Source: Calothrix anomala FACHB-343 (lineage in GTDB: Bacteria; Cyanobacteriota; Cyanobacteriia; Cyanobacteriales; Nostocaceae). Taken from it: DNA of 64,000 nucleotides. This document shows positions 55,759 through 63,979 of this stretch, one piece after another. The position numbers and the translations under genes were made by a program. Within the stretch, counting starts at the first letter, position 1, and every line of letters starts with the position of its first letter. The notes under the pieces were generated by a model that was not told the origin of the DNA, searched no databases, and worked only from the letters and a program-made list of their open reading frames with translations. The DNA lies in assembly GCF_014696435.1 (NCBI RefSeq), contig NZ_JACJQG010000014.1, positions 93,224 through 157,223 on the forward strand, in the 5' to 3' direction.

Positions 55759-55786
55759 ATTATACGCATAATATTACTCACTTCAA
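55759..55786 (-). promoter_or_regulatory. Likely promoter of the methyltransferase-RT gene
   Basis: On the minus strand TTGAAG (55781-55786) and TATAAT (55759-55764) are spaced 16 bp, a good sigma-70-type promoter. It gives a leader of about 50 nt. A palindrome, TCAAGATATTCTTGA (55783-55797), overlaps the -35 and could bind a regulator. Confidence 0.6.
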
Positions 55787-55909
55787 GATATTCTTGATAT
55801 TTTCGGTTTTTTTATATTCCGAATTGCCGTTTTTCATGTTACGTGTGTAATGAAAGCGATCGCCACTTTCTCTCCCAAGATTTAGAATTTTTGCACGAAA
55901 TCATCAGTA

Positions 55910-56623
55910 TTAGCGTTTATTACCTATAGTCTTATACTGTCCCAACTGAGCGAAGCGAATTTCAATCCGCCGACGCTTGGGATTATCGCTTCTGTCTGGT
56001 GGCGCAAATCCTCTATCATCTGGTAATAGCAATTGCGCCGCAGAATAGGCTCGAAATTTTAGCTGCTTGAAAAGTCCTGATTTTTGTTGACGTTGCACAT
56101 TTTGCAGTTCTTTAACTACTGCTAAGGCTCTCATTAAGCCTAAATCAGCATTAGAACCTGGACATAAAATCGAAACATCGCGATTACGAGTAGCAACTTC
56201 TTCTAATTTTGTATCTAAATTCCCACCGTTTTGATTACTACATTTTAAATAACCAACTTCTTCACCATCTGTATGACCAATAACTTCAATAACATCAACT
56301 TTTTTATTACTATTTTCAATTTGCTTAATATTATTTTCAATTTCTTTTAAAATTATGCCATTTTGACCGATATCGGTTTTTAAATTACGTGGTAATACTG
56401 CGCTACCCGAAGGAAATTCATATTTTGCCGATGGTAGTTCAATAATTGTTGGCTTTTCATCAGCACCAGTTCCTATCTGGGCATCATTATTTTTTGAATT
56501 TCTGGCTATTACTAATAATAGCAGCAACGTCATAATCATAAAAGCATTAGACATTAAATCAGTAAAAGAAGTCCAGATACTAAAAGTATCATTCATCGGT
56601 ACAGTTCTTGTTCTTCTTGGCAT
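55910..56623 (-). CDS. MotB/OmpA-like membrane protein, ZorB-like
   Basis: A 237-residue protein with a short cytoplasmic start, one membrane helix (about 23-41) preceded by WTSFTDLMSN with an Asp at residue 22, placed like the proton-carrying Asp of MotB/ExbD/ZorB. The periplasmic part has an OmpA-like peptidoglycan-binding fold: VIEVIGHTDGEEVGYL and NPKRRRIEIRFAQLG. It should pair with the MotA/TolQ-like gene that precedes it by 25 bp. In Zorya defence systems ZorB anchors the motor to the wall. Here the role is inferred. Confidence 0.82.
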   Translation of the reverse strand: MPRRTRTVPMNDTFSIWTSFTDLMSNAFMIMTLLLLLVIARNSKNNDAQIGTGADEKPTIIELPSAKYEFPSGSAVLPRNLKTDIGQNGIILKEIENNIKQIENSNKKVDVIEVIGHTDGEEVGYLKCSNQNGGNLDTKLEEVATRNRDVSILCPGSNADLGLMRALAVVKELQNVQRQQKSGLFKQLKFRAYSAAQLLLPDDRGFAPPDRSDNPKRRRIEIRFAQLGQYKTIGNKR

Positions 56624-56648
56624 ATTATGTTCTCCCTTGAGGTTTAAC

Positions 56649-58055
56649 TCAAGATTGTTGTAATCTTGCTAATGCAGTTACTAAATTAGTCATATTAGTT
56701 TGAATATGCTGCATAGCTTGATTATTTTGCTCAAATTTTTCAGTAATTTTTTGTAATTGATTAATTTGATTATTTAATAGCGATGCATTTTGATTTAATG
56801 CTGAGACTAATTGCGTTGTATTCGTCTGAGAAGCTTGTGTAGTATTTTCAATAACTCCTACCAAACTTTGCAAGCGATTATTGTGTGTACCAACTTCGCC
56901 AGTGTGGTGCGTTAAAGATGTTGTTAGTTGGGATACATTAGTGTTGAAAAATTGGCTGCTTGTTGACAGTGTATTGGCATTTTGCACCAGGCGATCGCTT
57001 ACTTGCGTGAGGTTTTGTTGATTAGTTTGAATTAAGTTTTGGATTTGTAAAGAATTATTAACCAAAGTCTGACCAATAGCTTCTAGATTATCTGCATAGT
57101 CTTGTAATTTATCTATGGCGTTATCAAAAGAATTAGTCGATTTACGTAGAGAATTTGTGATATCGGAGAAAGTGTTAGTTAACTTTGCTAAGTTGTTAGT
57201 TGCACTACTTAAAACATTAGCGCCTGTTTGCATCGACTGCGAAGATTGATTCGCTACAGCTTGGAAGTTATTCGCAGATGTATTAAGTGTATTTGATGCT
57301 GCTGTCACAGCATTTTGAAAATCTTGAGTGCTTTTTGGTAAAGTGGTGATAAAACTATTTAAGCTTTGGGAATATTTATCGATAGACTTGATTAAAACTT
57401 CTATTTTTTCTACTACAGTTGGCTGATTTTGCGATAACAAAAAATCGTTATCTAGGTAATCTTCTAAAGAAATCAGCAGTTTATCTTTCTCTAAATCTAA
57501 ATCATAAGTCGGATGAAATTTCGTCAAAAACACGCTTCCTGCTAAAGCTGCAAGACTACTCACAAATGCGATCGCCATTGAACCGATAATATCTGGTAAG
57601 GCTTGTTGTAATTGCAGTTCGCCGCCAGTATTTCTACCGATTAAGAATAAATTCATTGTAATTCCCAAGAATGTCCCTAGTAAACCGAGAGCTAAAAGAG
57701 AGTTAGGAAGTAACTGATAGGAACGCTTATGTCTTTCCCAAATTTTTAATTCTGGGTTTTCACTACATCTTTTTTCTATTAAAGCTACTTTATTAATTTT
57801 CTCTAATTGGTATTTGCTAATACCTTGAACTTTCTGGACTAATTCAGCCTGAATTTTTTGTTCGATTGTATCTACTTGTTGAAGTAAATTTTTCTTCAGT
57901 CTGACACCATCAATCGTAGATTTAATAGTTAAAGTCACAAAACCCAAAACTATTAAATAAGGAAACCAAGGTATAGATGAAGGCTTAATTAAGTAAAGTA
58001 ATAATAAAACTGCACCAATTATTAATACACCAGAGCGAATTGAAAGTTGATTCAT
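56649..58055 (-). CDS. MotA/TolQ/ExbB-like protein with long coiled tail, ZorA-like
   Basis: A 468-residue protein. Four membrane segments: about 9-23, 29-46, 115-139 (LLALGLLGTFLGITMNLFLIG) and 157-178 (IGSMAIAFVSSLAALAGSVF); the last two match the MotA/TolQ/ExbB channel. A Ser/Thr/Asn/Gln-rich tail (about 190-468) follows with regular heptads, suggesting a long cytoplasmic coiled coil. ZorA has the same layout and its tail carries the signal to effectors. It is 25 bp before the ZorB-like gene, so the two are an operon. General proton-channel proteins outside defence remain possible. Confidence 0.8.
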   Translation of the reverse strand: MNQLSIRSGVLIIGAVLLLLYLIKPSSIPWFPYLIVLGFVTLTIKSTIDGVRLKKNLLQQVDTIEQKIQAELVQKVQGISKYQLEKINKVALIEKRCSENPELKIWERHKRSYQLLPNSLLALGLLGTFLGITMNLFLIGRNTGGELQLQQALPDIIGSMAIAFVSSLAALAGSVFLTKFHPTYDLDLEKDKLLISLEDYLDNDFLLSQNQPTVVEKIEVLIKSIDKYSQSLNSFITTLPKSTQDFQNAVTAASNTLNTSANNFQAVANQSSQSMQTGANVLSSATNNLAKLTNTFSDITNSLRKSTNSFDNAIDKLQDYADNLEAIGQTLVNNSLQIQNLIQTNQQNLTQVSDRLVQNANTLSTSSQFFNTNVSQLTTSLTHHTGEVGTHNNRLQSLVGVIENTTQASQTNTTQLVSALNQNASLLNNQINQLQKITEKFEQNNQAMQHIQTNMTNLVTALARLQQS

Positions 58056-58316
58056 AATTTAGCAACTTTAAAAGTATATTAGTAGATGACCTATATGTAA
58101 TAAAACTTCTCAGTGTGTAAAATTCATCATAACATGTATTTTGTAGTATAAAATATGTTACATACTTGACTCAATGCTTGTATCAGTAGACTTTTAGCCA
58201 TGCTAACTATAGATAGTTAGGGTGCAGTAGTGAAATATATTTGCTGATGCGGCAGACAAAGTAAGTATTTTTTTCATGAAATTACTTAGGGACAATCTCT
58301 GCTAGGGTACTGTCAG

Positions 58317-59348
58317 ATGAATACAGGGATATCTAAAATTATCGGTGGACGTTATGAGATTGTTGCATTACTTGGGGAAGGTGGTTTTAGCAAAACTTAC
58401 CTAGCGAATGACTTGTTACAATCTGGAATGCATTATGCAGTTAAGCATTTTACGTTTTCTAGTACTAAACCAAGTGCGGTTACTACAGCTAAAAATCTCT
58501 TTCAACGAGAAGTAAATATTCTGCAAAAATTAAACGGACATCCGAATATACCGAGTTTCTTTGAATATGTAGAAGAAAATCAAGAATTCTATTTAATTCA
58601 ACAATATATCCAGGGAAATACTTTAACTGAAAAAATCCAATCTCGGCAAAATCTCGCAGAGTCTGAAGTTATCGAAATGATACATAAAGTAATTAATATT
58701 CTCGAATTTGTCCATGAAAATAATATTATTCATCGAGATATTAAGCCAGATAATATAATTATAGATAAAGACGATAATTTATTTTTAATTGACTTTGGTG
58801 CTGTCAAAGAATTTATTGCTCAAAATACTCAGCTACAAAAACCAGGAACACAAATATATACCCAAGGCTATGCACCAATAGAACAAATGCGAGGATATCC
58901 CCGATTTAATAGTGATATTTACGCGCTAGGAATGACAGCAATTGAAGCACTCACAGGTTTAGAACCTCAAGCTTTAACCTTGGATATTTACGGAGAAATT
59001 GTCTGGAGAGATAAAGCAGAAGTTAGCGATTGGTTAGCAAATATATTATCAAAAATGGTTCGCTATGAATTTAGTACTAGATATCAAACAGTTATCGAGA
59101 TAAAACGAGATTTAAATCCAAATCAATCTGTAACAAACTTAGTACCAACACAAGCGATCGCACCATCGATTAATATATATCAAACAAGCAATGAATCCAC
59201 AAGTAATATGATTCTTTATACAATCATGGGTGTGTTATCGATCGGAGCAATTCTGTATGCGGCTGGATTACTACCAGGAACAAGAAATACTCAGCCGAAG
59301 AGACAACAAGCTTTATTACTAGAAACAACTTTAATTTCTGATGTTTAG
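58317..59348 (+). CDS. Membrane-bound Ser/Thr protein kinase (Hanks type)
   Basis: A 343-residue kinase. The Gly-rich loop is LLGEGGFSKTYLA (18-30), the ATP-binding Lys is in HYAVKHF (Lys43), the catalytic loop HRDIKPDN (139-146) and DFG (159-161) are intact, and GYAPIEQMRGYPRFNSDIYA forms the activation/APE region. One membrane helix (about 299-319) near the C-terminus leaves only a short tail outside. Cyanobacteria have many such kinases. It diverges from the ZorA-like gene over 261 bp, so regulatory sites could be shared, but a functional link is not shown. Confidence 0.9.
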   Translation: MNTGISKIIGGRYEIVALLGEGGFSKTYLANDLLQSGMHYAVKHFTFSSTKPSAVTTAKNLFQREVNILQKLNGHPNIPSFFEYVEENQEFYLIQQYIQGNTLTEKIQSRQNLAESEVIEMIHKVINILEFVHENNIIHRDIKPDNIIIDKDDNLFLIDFGAVKEFIAQNTQLQKPGTQIYTQGYAPIEQMRGYPRFNSDIYALGMTAIEALTGLEPQALTLDIYGEIVWRDKAEVSDWLANILSKMVRYEFSTRYQTVIEIKRDLNPNQSVTNLVPTQAIAPSINIYQTSNESTSNMILYTIMGVLSIGAILYAAGLLPGTRNTQPKRQQALLLETTLISDV

Positions 59349-59416
59349 ATACAGCAATACGCTGCTAAATTAAATCATGCTATTATTACTGATAAATCCC
59401 TTTGTGAGGTAGAACA

Positions 59417-59683
59417 ATGGCTACTCTAAATCTTCTACATATACCCGATGATTTATATGAACGATTGCAAGAGTTAGCTCAAGCTGAACATCGCTCAATT
59501 GACGATCAAGTCATTACAATATTACAGAATGCTTTGGAAACAAAGACACAGCAAACAGAAGAAGAAAGACGAAAAAACGTCCTAAAACTTTTAGAGGAAA
59601 GTAGTAGTCGTCGTCGCTTAAATCCAGCAGACTTTGGATTACCTGATAGTACTGAACTGATTCGAGAAGATCGCGATAGATGA
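59417..59683 (+). CDS. Ribbon-helix-helix antitoxin (FitA type)
   Basis: An 88-residue DNA-binding antitoxin. The start MATLNLLHIPDDLYERLQELAQAEHRSID is a FitA/Arc-like ribbon-helix-helix. The C-terminal part (SRRRLNPADFGLPDSTELIREDRDR) is where such antitoxins plug the toxin's active site. Its stop overlaps the toxin's ATG by four bases (ATGA). Confidence 0.88.
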   Translation: MATLNLLHIPDDLYERLQELAQAEHRSIDDQVITILQNALETKTQQTEEERRKNVLKLLEESSSRRRLNPADFGLPDSTELIREDRDR

Positions 59684-60132
59684 CAAATACTCTCAGATGT
59701 GTGGTAGATACTAGTGTGTGCATCAAGTATTTTATTGCTGACCCACTAACTGCTAAAATTAATCAACTTTTTGGACATCTCGCTAATCCACAGACTGAAA
59801 TCTATATCCCAGACCTATTTTACATCGAGTGTGCCAACGCTTTGTGGAAATACGTCCGTGCTAAGATGTATACTGCTAGTGAGGTACAAGCAGATTTAGC
59901 TACTCTTAAAGCTTTCCCGTTACATGTTGTCTCCACAGCCGAATTGATGGCAGATGCAGTTACTATTGCTTTAAATTATGGCATTTCAGCCTATGATGCT
60001 TCTTATGTTGCGCTTTCACAACAAGTAGGTGCTACTTTGCTGACTCTCGACGGTAAACTAGTCAGAGCATTAAGTACTTCATCTTTCGATATTTGCTTGT
60101 TTAATGATTTTGATGTACCACCCTTACCTTAA
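59680..60132 (+). CDS. PIN-domain ribonuclease toxin (VapC/FitB type)
   Basis: A 150-residue PIN toxin. The acidic residues are visible: Asp in CVVDTSVC, Glu in FYIECANALW, Asp in SAYDASYVAL and Asp in LLTLDGKLV. It should cut RNA and arrest growth when the upstream RHH antitoxin is lost. ATGA overlap gives coupled translation. The extra SSFDICLFNDFDVPPLP at the C-terminus is typical of cyanobacterial members. Confidence 0.92.
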   Translation: MTNTLRCVVDTSVCIKYFIADPLTAKINQLFGHLANPQTEIYIPDLFYIECANALWKYVRAKMYTASEVQADLATLKAFPLHVVSTAELMADAVTIALNYGISAYDASYVALSQQVGATLLTLDGKLVRALSTSSFDICLFNDFDVPPLP

Positions 60133-60155
60133 TATTAGGCTTATTTCAGCATCAA

Positions 60156-60368
60156 TTATTCCTGCACGACCTCAACTAATTCCTCAATCATTACGTCAAA
60201 AGTGCGTGCTAACTTCTGGATTGCGGTAAAATCTACAGTTGCCAGTCCAGGCGATCGCGCGTAGGTTCTGAGAGTACTATACACCACACCAGAACGGTCA
60301 GATACCTCTTTCAGCGTCCAACCCCTCTCCGCAGCAAATTCTCTAATCTTTAACCGAACCATTCCCAT
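60156..60368 (-). CDS. XRE-family helix-turn-helix protein
   Basis: A 70-residue Cro/CI-like DNA-binding protein. The helix-turn-helix is in WTLKEVSDRSGVVYSTLRTYA, and AIQKLARTFDVMIEELVEV is the last helix. It has no effector domain. It is convergent with the PIN toxin and diverges from the unknown gene at 60591, next to direct repeats at 60482-60584 that it could bind. Confidence 0.85.
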   Translation of the reverse strand: MGMVRLKIREFAAERGWTLKEVSDRSGVVYSTLRTYARSPGLATVDFTAIQKLARTFDVMIEELVEVVQE

Positions 60369-60481
60369 AATTTACTTGACAAATGACTTATATGAGTCGT
60401 TTAATAATTATAGCTTAAATAATAACAATCGCCCTCTGGCCTGGAAAACTAAAGGGCGATTGTGTTGAAGTTGATCGCGTA

Positions 60482-60584
60482 CATTCTGTTTACAGAGATG
60501 TTCTGTGTGAGAACAGTACGCATTTCCTTTAAACAGAAGGCATTCCCTTTAAGCAGAAATCCCATTCTTTTTAAACAGAAATTT
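60482..60584 (+). repeat. Iteron-like direct repeats
   Basis: Three units of 20-22 bp with the pattern CATTY-CYTTTAARCAGAA (60521-60540, 60541-60562, 60563-60584) and a degenerate fourth (60482-60500). They end 6 bp before the ATG at 60591, so they sit in its leader and could be operators or iterons. Confidence 0.7.
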
Positions 60585-60590
60585 AGTCTT

Positions 60591-61079
60591 ATGTTATCAT
60601 CCCTCAAGCCCAAAGCGCTTGTCATCCGTGAATCAAAAATTGTTCATAAATCAGCGATCGTTCATCCGTTAGCGCGATTTGTTACCGAAGAAGCTATTTG
60701 TTTAAGATTCCAAATTAATCGTGAAGATATATATACAGTCGAATGTTGGCGCTACATAATTTACGTTCATGGTAAAGGCGTGAGTAAATTTGTGAGCTAT
60801 GCTGATTTTCCGCCGATTTTGGGTGTAAAAGCACCGACGCAAAGCGATGTTGCAAAATGGCGTAGACGCTGGCGCAAGCAACATGAACCCCATCGCCACA
60901 AGCAAGCGCCTCATTGGTGGGGAGAATTTTTTATTGATGAATTCTGTCAAGCACAATCAGAGGCTATGTTACATCGTTGGCTAGAACTAGTTGAGTCGAT
61001 TCAATTTGCTTTTAATGCAGAAAAGTTAGCAGAATTGAGAAATCGCTATCAACAAGAAAAATTGCTTTTGCGGAGCTAA
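60591..61079 (+). CDS. Unknown protein with basic middle region
   Basis: A 162-residue protein (MLSSLKPKALVIRESKIVHK). The middle has GKGVSKFVSYADFPPIL and then KWRRRWRKQHEPHRHKQAP, very basic and likely to bind nucleic acid. HWWGEFFIDEFCQAQSEAML and a helical tail follow. I use the ATG at 60591; the frame is open to 60462, but that part is the direct-repeat array. I do not recognise a family. It lies among toxin-antitoxin and defence-like genes. Confidence 0.6.
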   Translation: MLSSLKPKALVIRESKIVHKSAIVHPLARFVTEEAICLRFQINREDIYTVECWRYIIYVHGKGVSKFVSYADFPPILGVKAPTQSDVAKWRRRWRKQHEPHRHKQAPHWWGEFFIDEFCQAQSEAMLHRWLELVESIQFAFNAEKLAELRNRYQQEKLLLRS

Positions 61080-61358
61080 AACACCTAAAGCTTTGGACAG
61101 GAGTAATTGATAAAAAATATTTGCAGTTATGTAATGAAATTGTTAATGGATAGGATTATCTCTATTCATGCTGTGATAGCGTTGTTAACCCAGGCGATGG
61201 CCTAGCTGATAATTCAGTTTTAATTTCTGATACGCAAAAATAATTAACAGTTAAATATAATACTGTATGTATAATCAATATTTATGGCGACCAGTACCAA
61301 GATGACGGGATTATTACACAAGACATAAGTCGCCAAGTAGCCCAAACAAGGCGTTATT

Positions 61359-63401
61359 ATGAAGCATGAAAAAATCCACAAATCCTCTTCCAGGAAACCC
61401 GCAACTCAGGAAGGAAGTATTTCGCAGTTAGCTTTGCGCCCGAATAATATCCAAGCAAAACAGAATTCCCAAAAACCTCCTACACAGGAAGAAATAGAGA
61501 ACGAAGCTTTCAACCAAGACAAGCAGGAAGCCTTTGGACTGCAACTTAAGGAAAAGTATGGCGCGATCGCTCCTGAAGAACAAGAAAGATTAGGCCTTTT
61601 GCAAGCCAAGATGGATGACTTCTGGGTGCAGAGATGGGAAAAGCGATCGCACTTAGGTCACAACTTTGCGAATATTCCCATTCATGCTCCAGATAAACAA
61701 GTATCAGCACCGATACAGCCTCATCTACCACCTTTCCAGGCAAAATTGACGATTGGGGAGCCTGGAGACAAGTATGAGCAGGAAGCAGATCGGGTAGCAT
61801 CCCAGGTAGTACAACAGATAAATACACCATCTGCGGCACAGTCAACTCAAGGACAGTCGGTACAGCGTCAGGAAGAACCAGACGAAGAACTAGAGACGAA
61901 ACCGAGTATTTCTGTCCTCCAGCGATCGCCTTTACCAACCCAGGTACAGTTAGAAGCGATGCCTGAAGATGAAGAATTACAAGCTAAGTCAATCTTACAA
62001 AGACGGGGTGCCCAGGGAGGCGGCGAAGCTTCAACAAATTTGGAATCAACCATTAATACTGCCAGGGGAAATGGACAGCCTTTAGATGCGGGTCTGCAAC
62101 AGTCAATGGGGCAGGCTATGGGGGCGGATTTTAGTGGGGTGAAGGTGCATACGGATGCTCAAGCTGACCAGTTGAATCGCTCGGTTCAGGCGAAAGCGTT
62201 TACAACGGGGCAGGATGTGTTCTTTCGGCAGGGGGAATATAACCCAGGGAGTCGCGGGGGGCAGGAGTTGATTGCCCATGAGTTGACTCATGTGGTACAG
62301 CAGAATGGTGGGGCAGTGATGCGATCGCAGTTGCAAAAGGATACAACGCTACATTTGTATAGAGCAGAGCCAAGTATAAAAGCAACCATCCAGCAACAGA
62401 AGATGAGCTTCTCCACTGCAACTTCTTCGACACCAGGCACGATTGTTCAGTGCAAAGTAACCATAGGATCGGACAAGTATGAGAGCGAACGGGGTGGACG
62501 ACGTTTAAAGTTTCGATTGGGTCGATCTCTAGAGATGATGTTTGGGAAACGAGCACCCGATGATGTCATGGAAAAAATAAAAGGCATGGTGACCGACGAG
62601 CGCAACCACATCTTTGATTCTGATTCGGCGTTTTTGCAATATGTTGTTGAGTCTTACGGACAGCAATTGACGCAGGTCGGAAGCACCAGACGCAGGGGAG
62701 CAAATAGCCATTGGACGACCAACCCGTTGGGACGAGCTAAGTTCACAACCCGGGTGCAACAGGATTTGCTTGTGGGAGAAGAAGAGCATCGCCGACATGT
62801 GATCCCCTCGCATACATTGGGTCAGGCGGCGGCGATGAGCACGAGTCCGCTTAATGATATCAATGATTTCAATGAACGATGGGGCGGGCAATCGTCTGAT
62901 TCGGAACATGACGCACGAAATAACAGTTACAATATTCTTCACAATAATTTGCATAACCTTTGGGTAGGTAAAGGTGGGACGAATAGTGCAATAGGCTTTA
63001 TTCAAAGCACTATGTTTGGCATCTCGGATTCCATTGTGAATATGGCAGACACATACGGAAATGTTGACTTACAAAATGTATTTCGTGTCATGAATGACAA
63101 GGCGAAACCGACATTTCCTGCATGGAAAGACTTTCAAACGGCATGGGATTTGATTATAGGGGTTACAACCGATTTGTTACAGTCCGTTGCTAACAACGAC
63201 GGGAAAGTCAACGTGGTGGATACGGCGGATGTGTTTACTGATATTGCAAATTCATGTGCACTCGACTTACCTGAGTCAGCTATAACACCACAGGCATACC
63301 AGCAGCAGGTAATAACGTTGTTTGAAGCTATGCATGTGGAACGTCAACATCATGCGAAGGATGGCGTGTTTGATAAGTTTATGAACTTGGGATCAACATG
63401 A
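61359..63401 (+). CDS. DUF4157 protein, eCIS-type cargo with possible nuclease end
   Basis: A 680-residue protein. Residues 1-235 are polar and disordered-like with the DUF4157-linked GEPGDKYEQEADRVASQV (134-151). DUF4157 (about 240-318) ends with zinc motif HELTHVVQQ (307-315). The last part (about 365-680) is distinct: EEHRRHVIPSHTLG (475-488) and NILHNNLHNLWVG (525-537) have spaced His/Asn residues that look like an HNH-type nuclease or similar toxin. DUF4157 marks proteins loaded into extracellular contractile injection systems in many bacteria. No eCIS structural genes are in the window. Confidence 0.8.
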   Translation: MKHEKIHKSSSRKPATQEGSISQLALRPNNIQAKQNSQKPPTQEEIENEAFNQDKQEAFGLQLKEKYGAIAPEEQERLGLLQAKMDDFWVQRWEKRSHLGHNFANIPIHAPDKQVSAPIQPHLPPFQAKLTIGEPGDKYEQEADRVASQVVQQINTPSAAQSTQGQSVQRQEEPDEELETKPSISVLQRSPLPTQVQLEAMPEDEELQAKSILQRRGAQGGGEASTNLESTINTARGNGQPLDAGLQQSMGQAMGADFSGVKVHTDAQADQLNRSVQAKAFTTGQDVFFRQGEYNPGSRGGQELIAHELTHVVQQNGGAVMRSQLQKDTTLHLYRAEPSIKATIQQQKMSFSTATSSTPGTIVQCKVTIGSDKYESERGGRRLKFRLGRSLEMMFGKRAPDDVMEKIKGMVTDERNHIFDSDSAFLQYVVESYGQQLTQVGSTRRRGANSHWTTNPLGRAKFTTRVQQDLLVGEEEHRRHVIPSHTLGQAAAMSTSPLNDINDFNERWGGQSSDSEHDARNNSYNILHNNLHNLWVGKGGTNSAIGFIQSTMFGISDSIVNMADTYGNVDLQNVFRVMNDKAKPTFPAWKDFQTAWDLIIGVTTDLLQSVANNDGKVNVVDTADVFTDIANSCALDLPESAITPQAYQQQVITLFEAMHVERQHHAKDGVFDKFMNLGST

Positions 63402-63597
63402 CATGATGCGTCGTAGCGGCAGTGCGTTAGCTGTGCTTGGGCGAGCTTTGTTATTGTAGTGCGATCGCAGATCTTGTAATTTGATCGCTCTCTCCATAAT
63501 CACCAAAAATGCGATCGCCCCGAAGTGTTTTTGTAAACAAGGCGATCGCTCATAAATCGCACAGACGCTACAATAAAACCAACTTTTTGTTCAGGAG

Positions 63598-63909
63598 GTG
63601 CTTTACCTGACAGAACCTGTAGACGATGCAGCGATCGCAGAACTTTACGAAACCATCGGCAATATTGTTATCCGATTTCCCCTACTTCACTGTCAAGAAT
63701 GTGCCAGCACCCTCAAAAAATGGCTAAAACAACGTGGAGTACCGGGAAAACTTTGGCGAATTTCTACCCGATACGACCATGAAGATTTTATCCTGAGCGA
63801 TCGCCTTGAACAACAGGGTTGCTTTGAAAGCATTACTGAAAATGGTGTTCACTACGGTGTTGAAGTCTATGGAAAAAGGGAGCATCCCAATTTTGACGCA
63901 ATACCCTAG
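63598..63909 (+). CDS. Papain-fold toxin-like small protein
   Basis: A protein of about 100 residues with RFPLLHCQECASTLKKWL (likely catalytic Cys) and SITENGVHYGVEVYGK (likely catalytic His), the pattern of papain-fold toxin 2 domains seen in polymorphic toxins of cyanobacteria. The start is odd: AGGAGG at 63593-63598 touches the GTG, so initiation at CTG 63607 (LTEPVDDAAIAE) may be real, or the protein is a loose C-terminal toxin cassette. The window ends before any immunity gene is visible. Confidence 0.65.
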   Translation: MLYLTEPVDDAAIAELYETIGNIVIRFPLLHCQECASTLKKWLKQRGVPGKLWRISTRYDHEDFILSDRLEQQGCFESITENGVHYGVEVYGKREHPNFDAIP

Positions 63910-63930
63910 AAGGGTATTGCTATACCAACA

Positions 63931-63979
63931 AAGCCTGCCTTCGCAGGCTAAAAGTTTGATAGCCTGCGAAGGCAGGCTT
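63931..63979. repeat. 20-bp inverted repeat made of two hairpins
   Basis: Arms 63931-63950 and 63960-63979 are exact complements. Each arm is also a hairpin (AGCCTGC-CTTC-GCAGGCT). A repeat-type element at the end of the toxin-like gene that may also stop transcription. Confidence 0.8.

Noticed and set aside
62529-63005. Leftward ORF of 158 residues inside the DUF4157 gene
   Set aside because: It overlaps a clear, longer gene in the opposite sense and shows no family motif. The same holds for those at 61546-61938 and 62200-62556.
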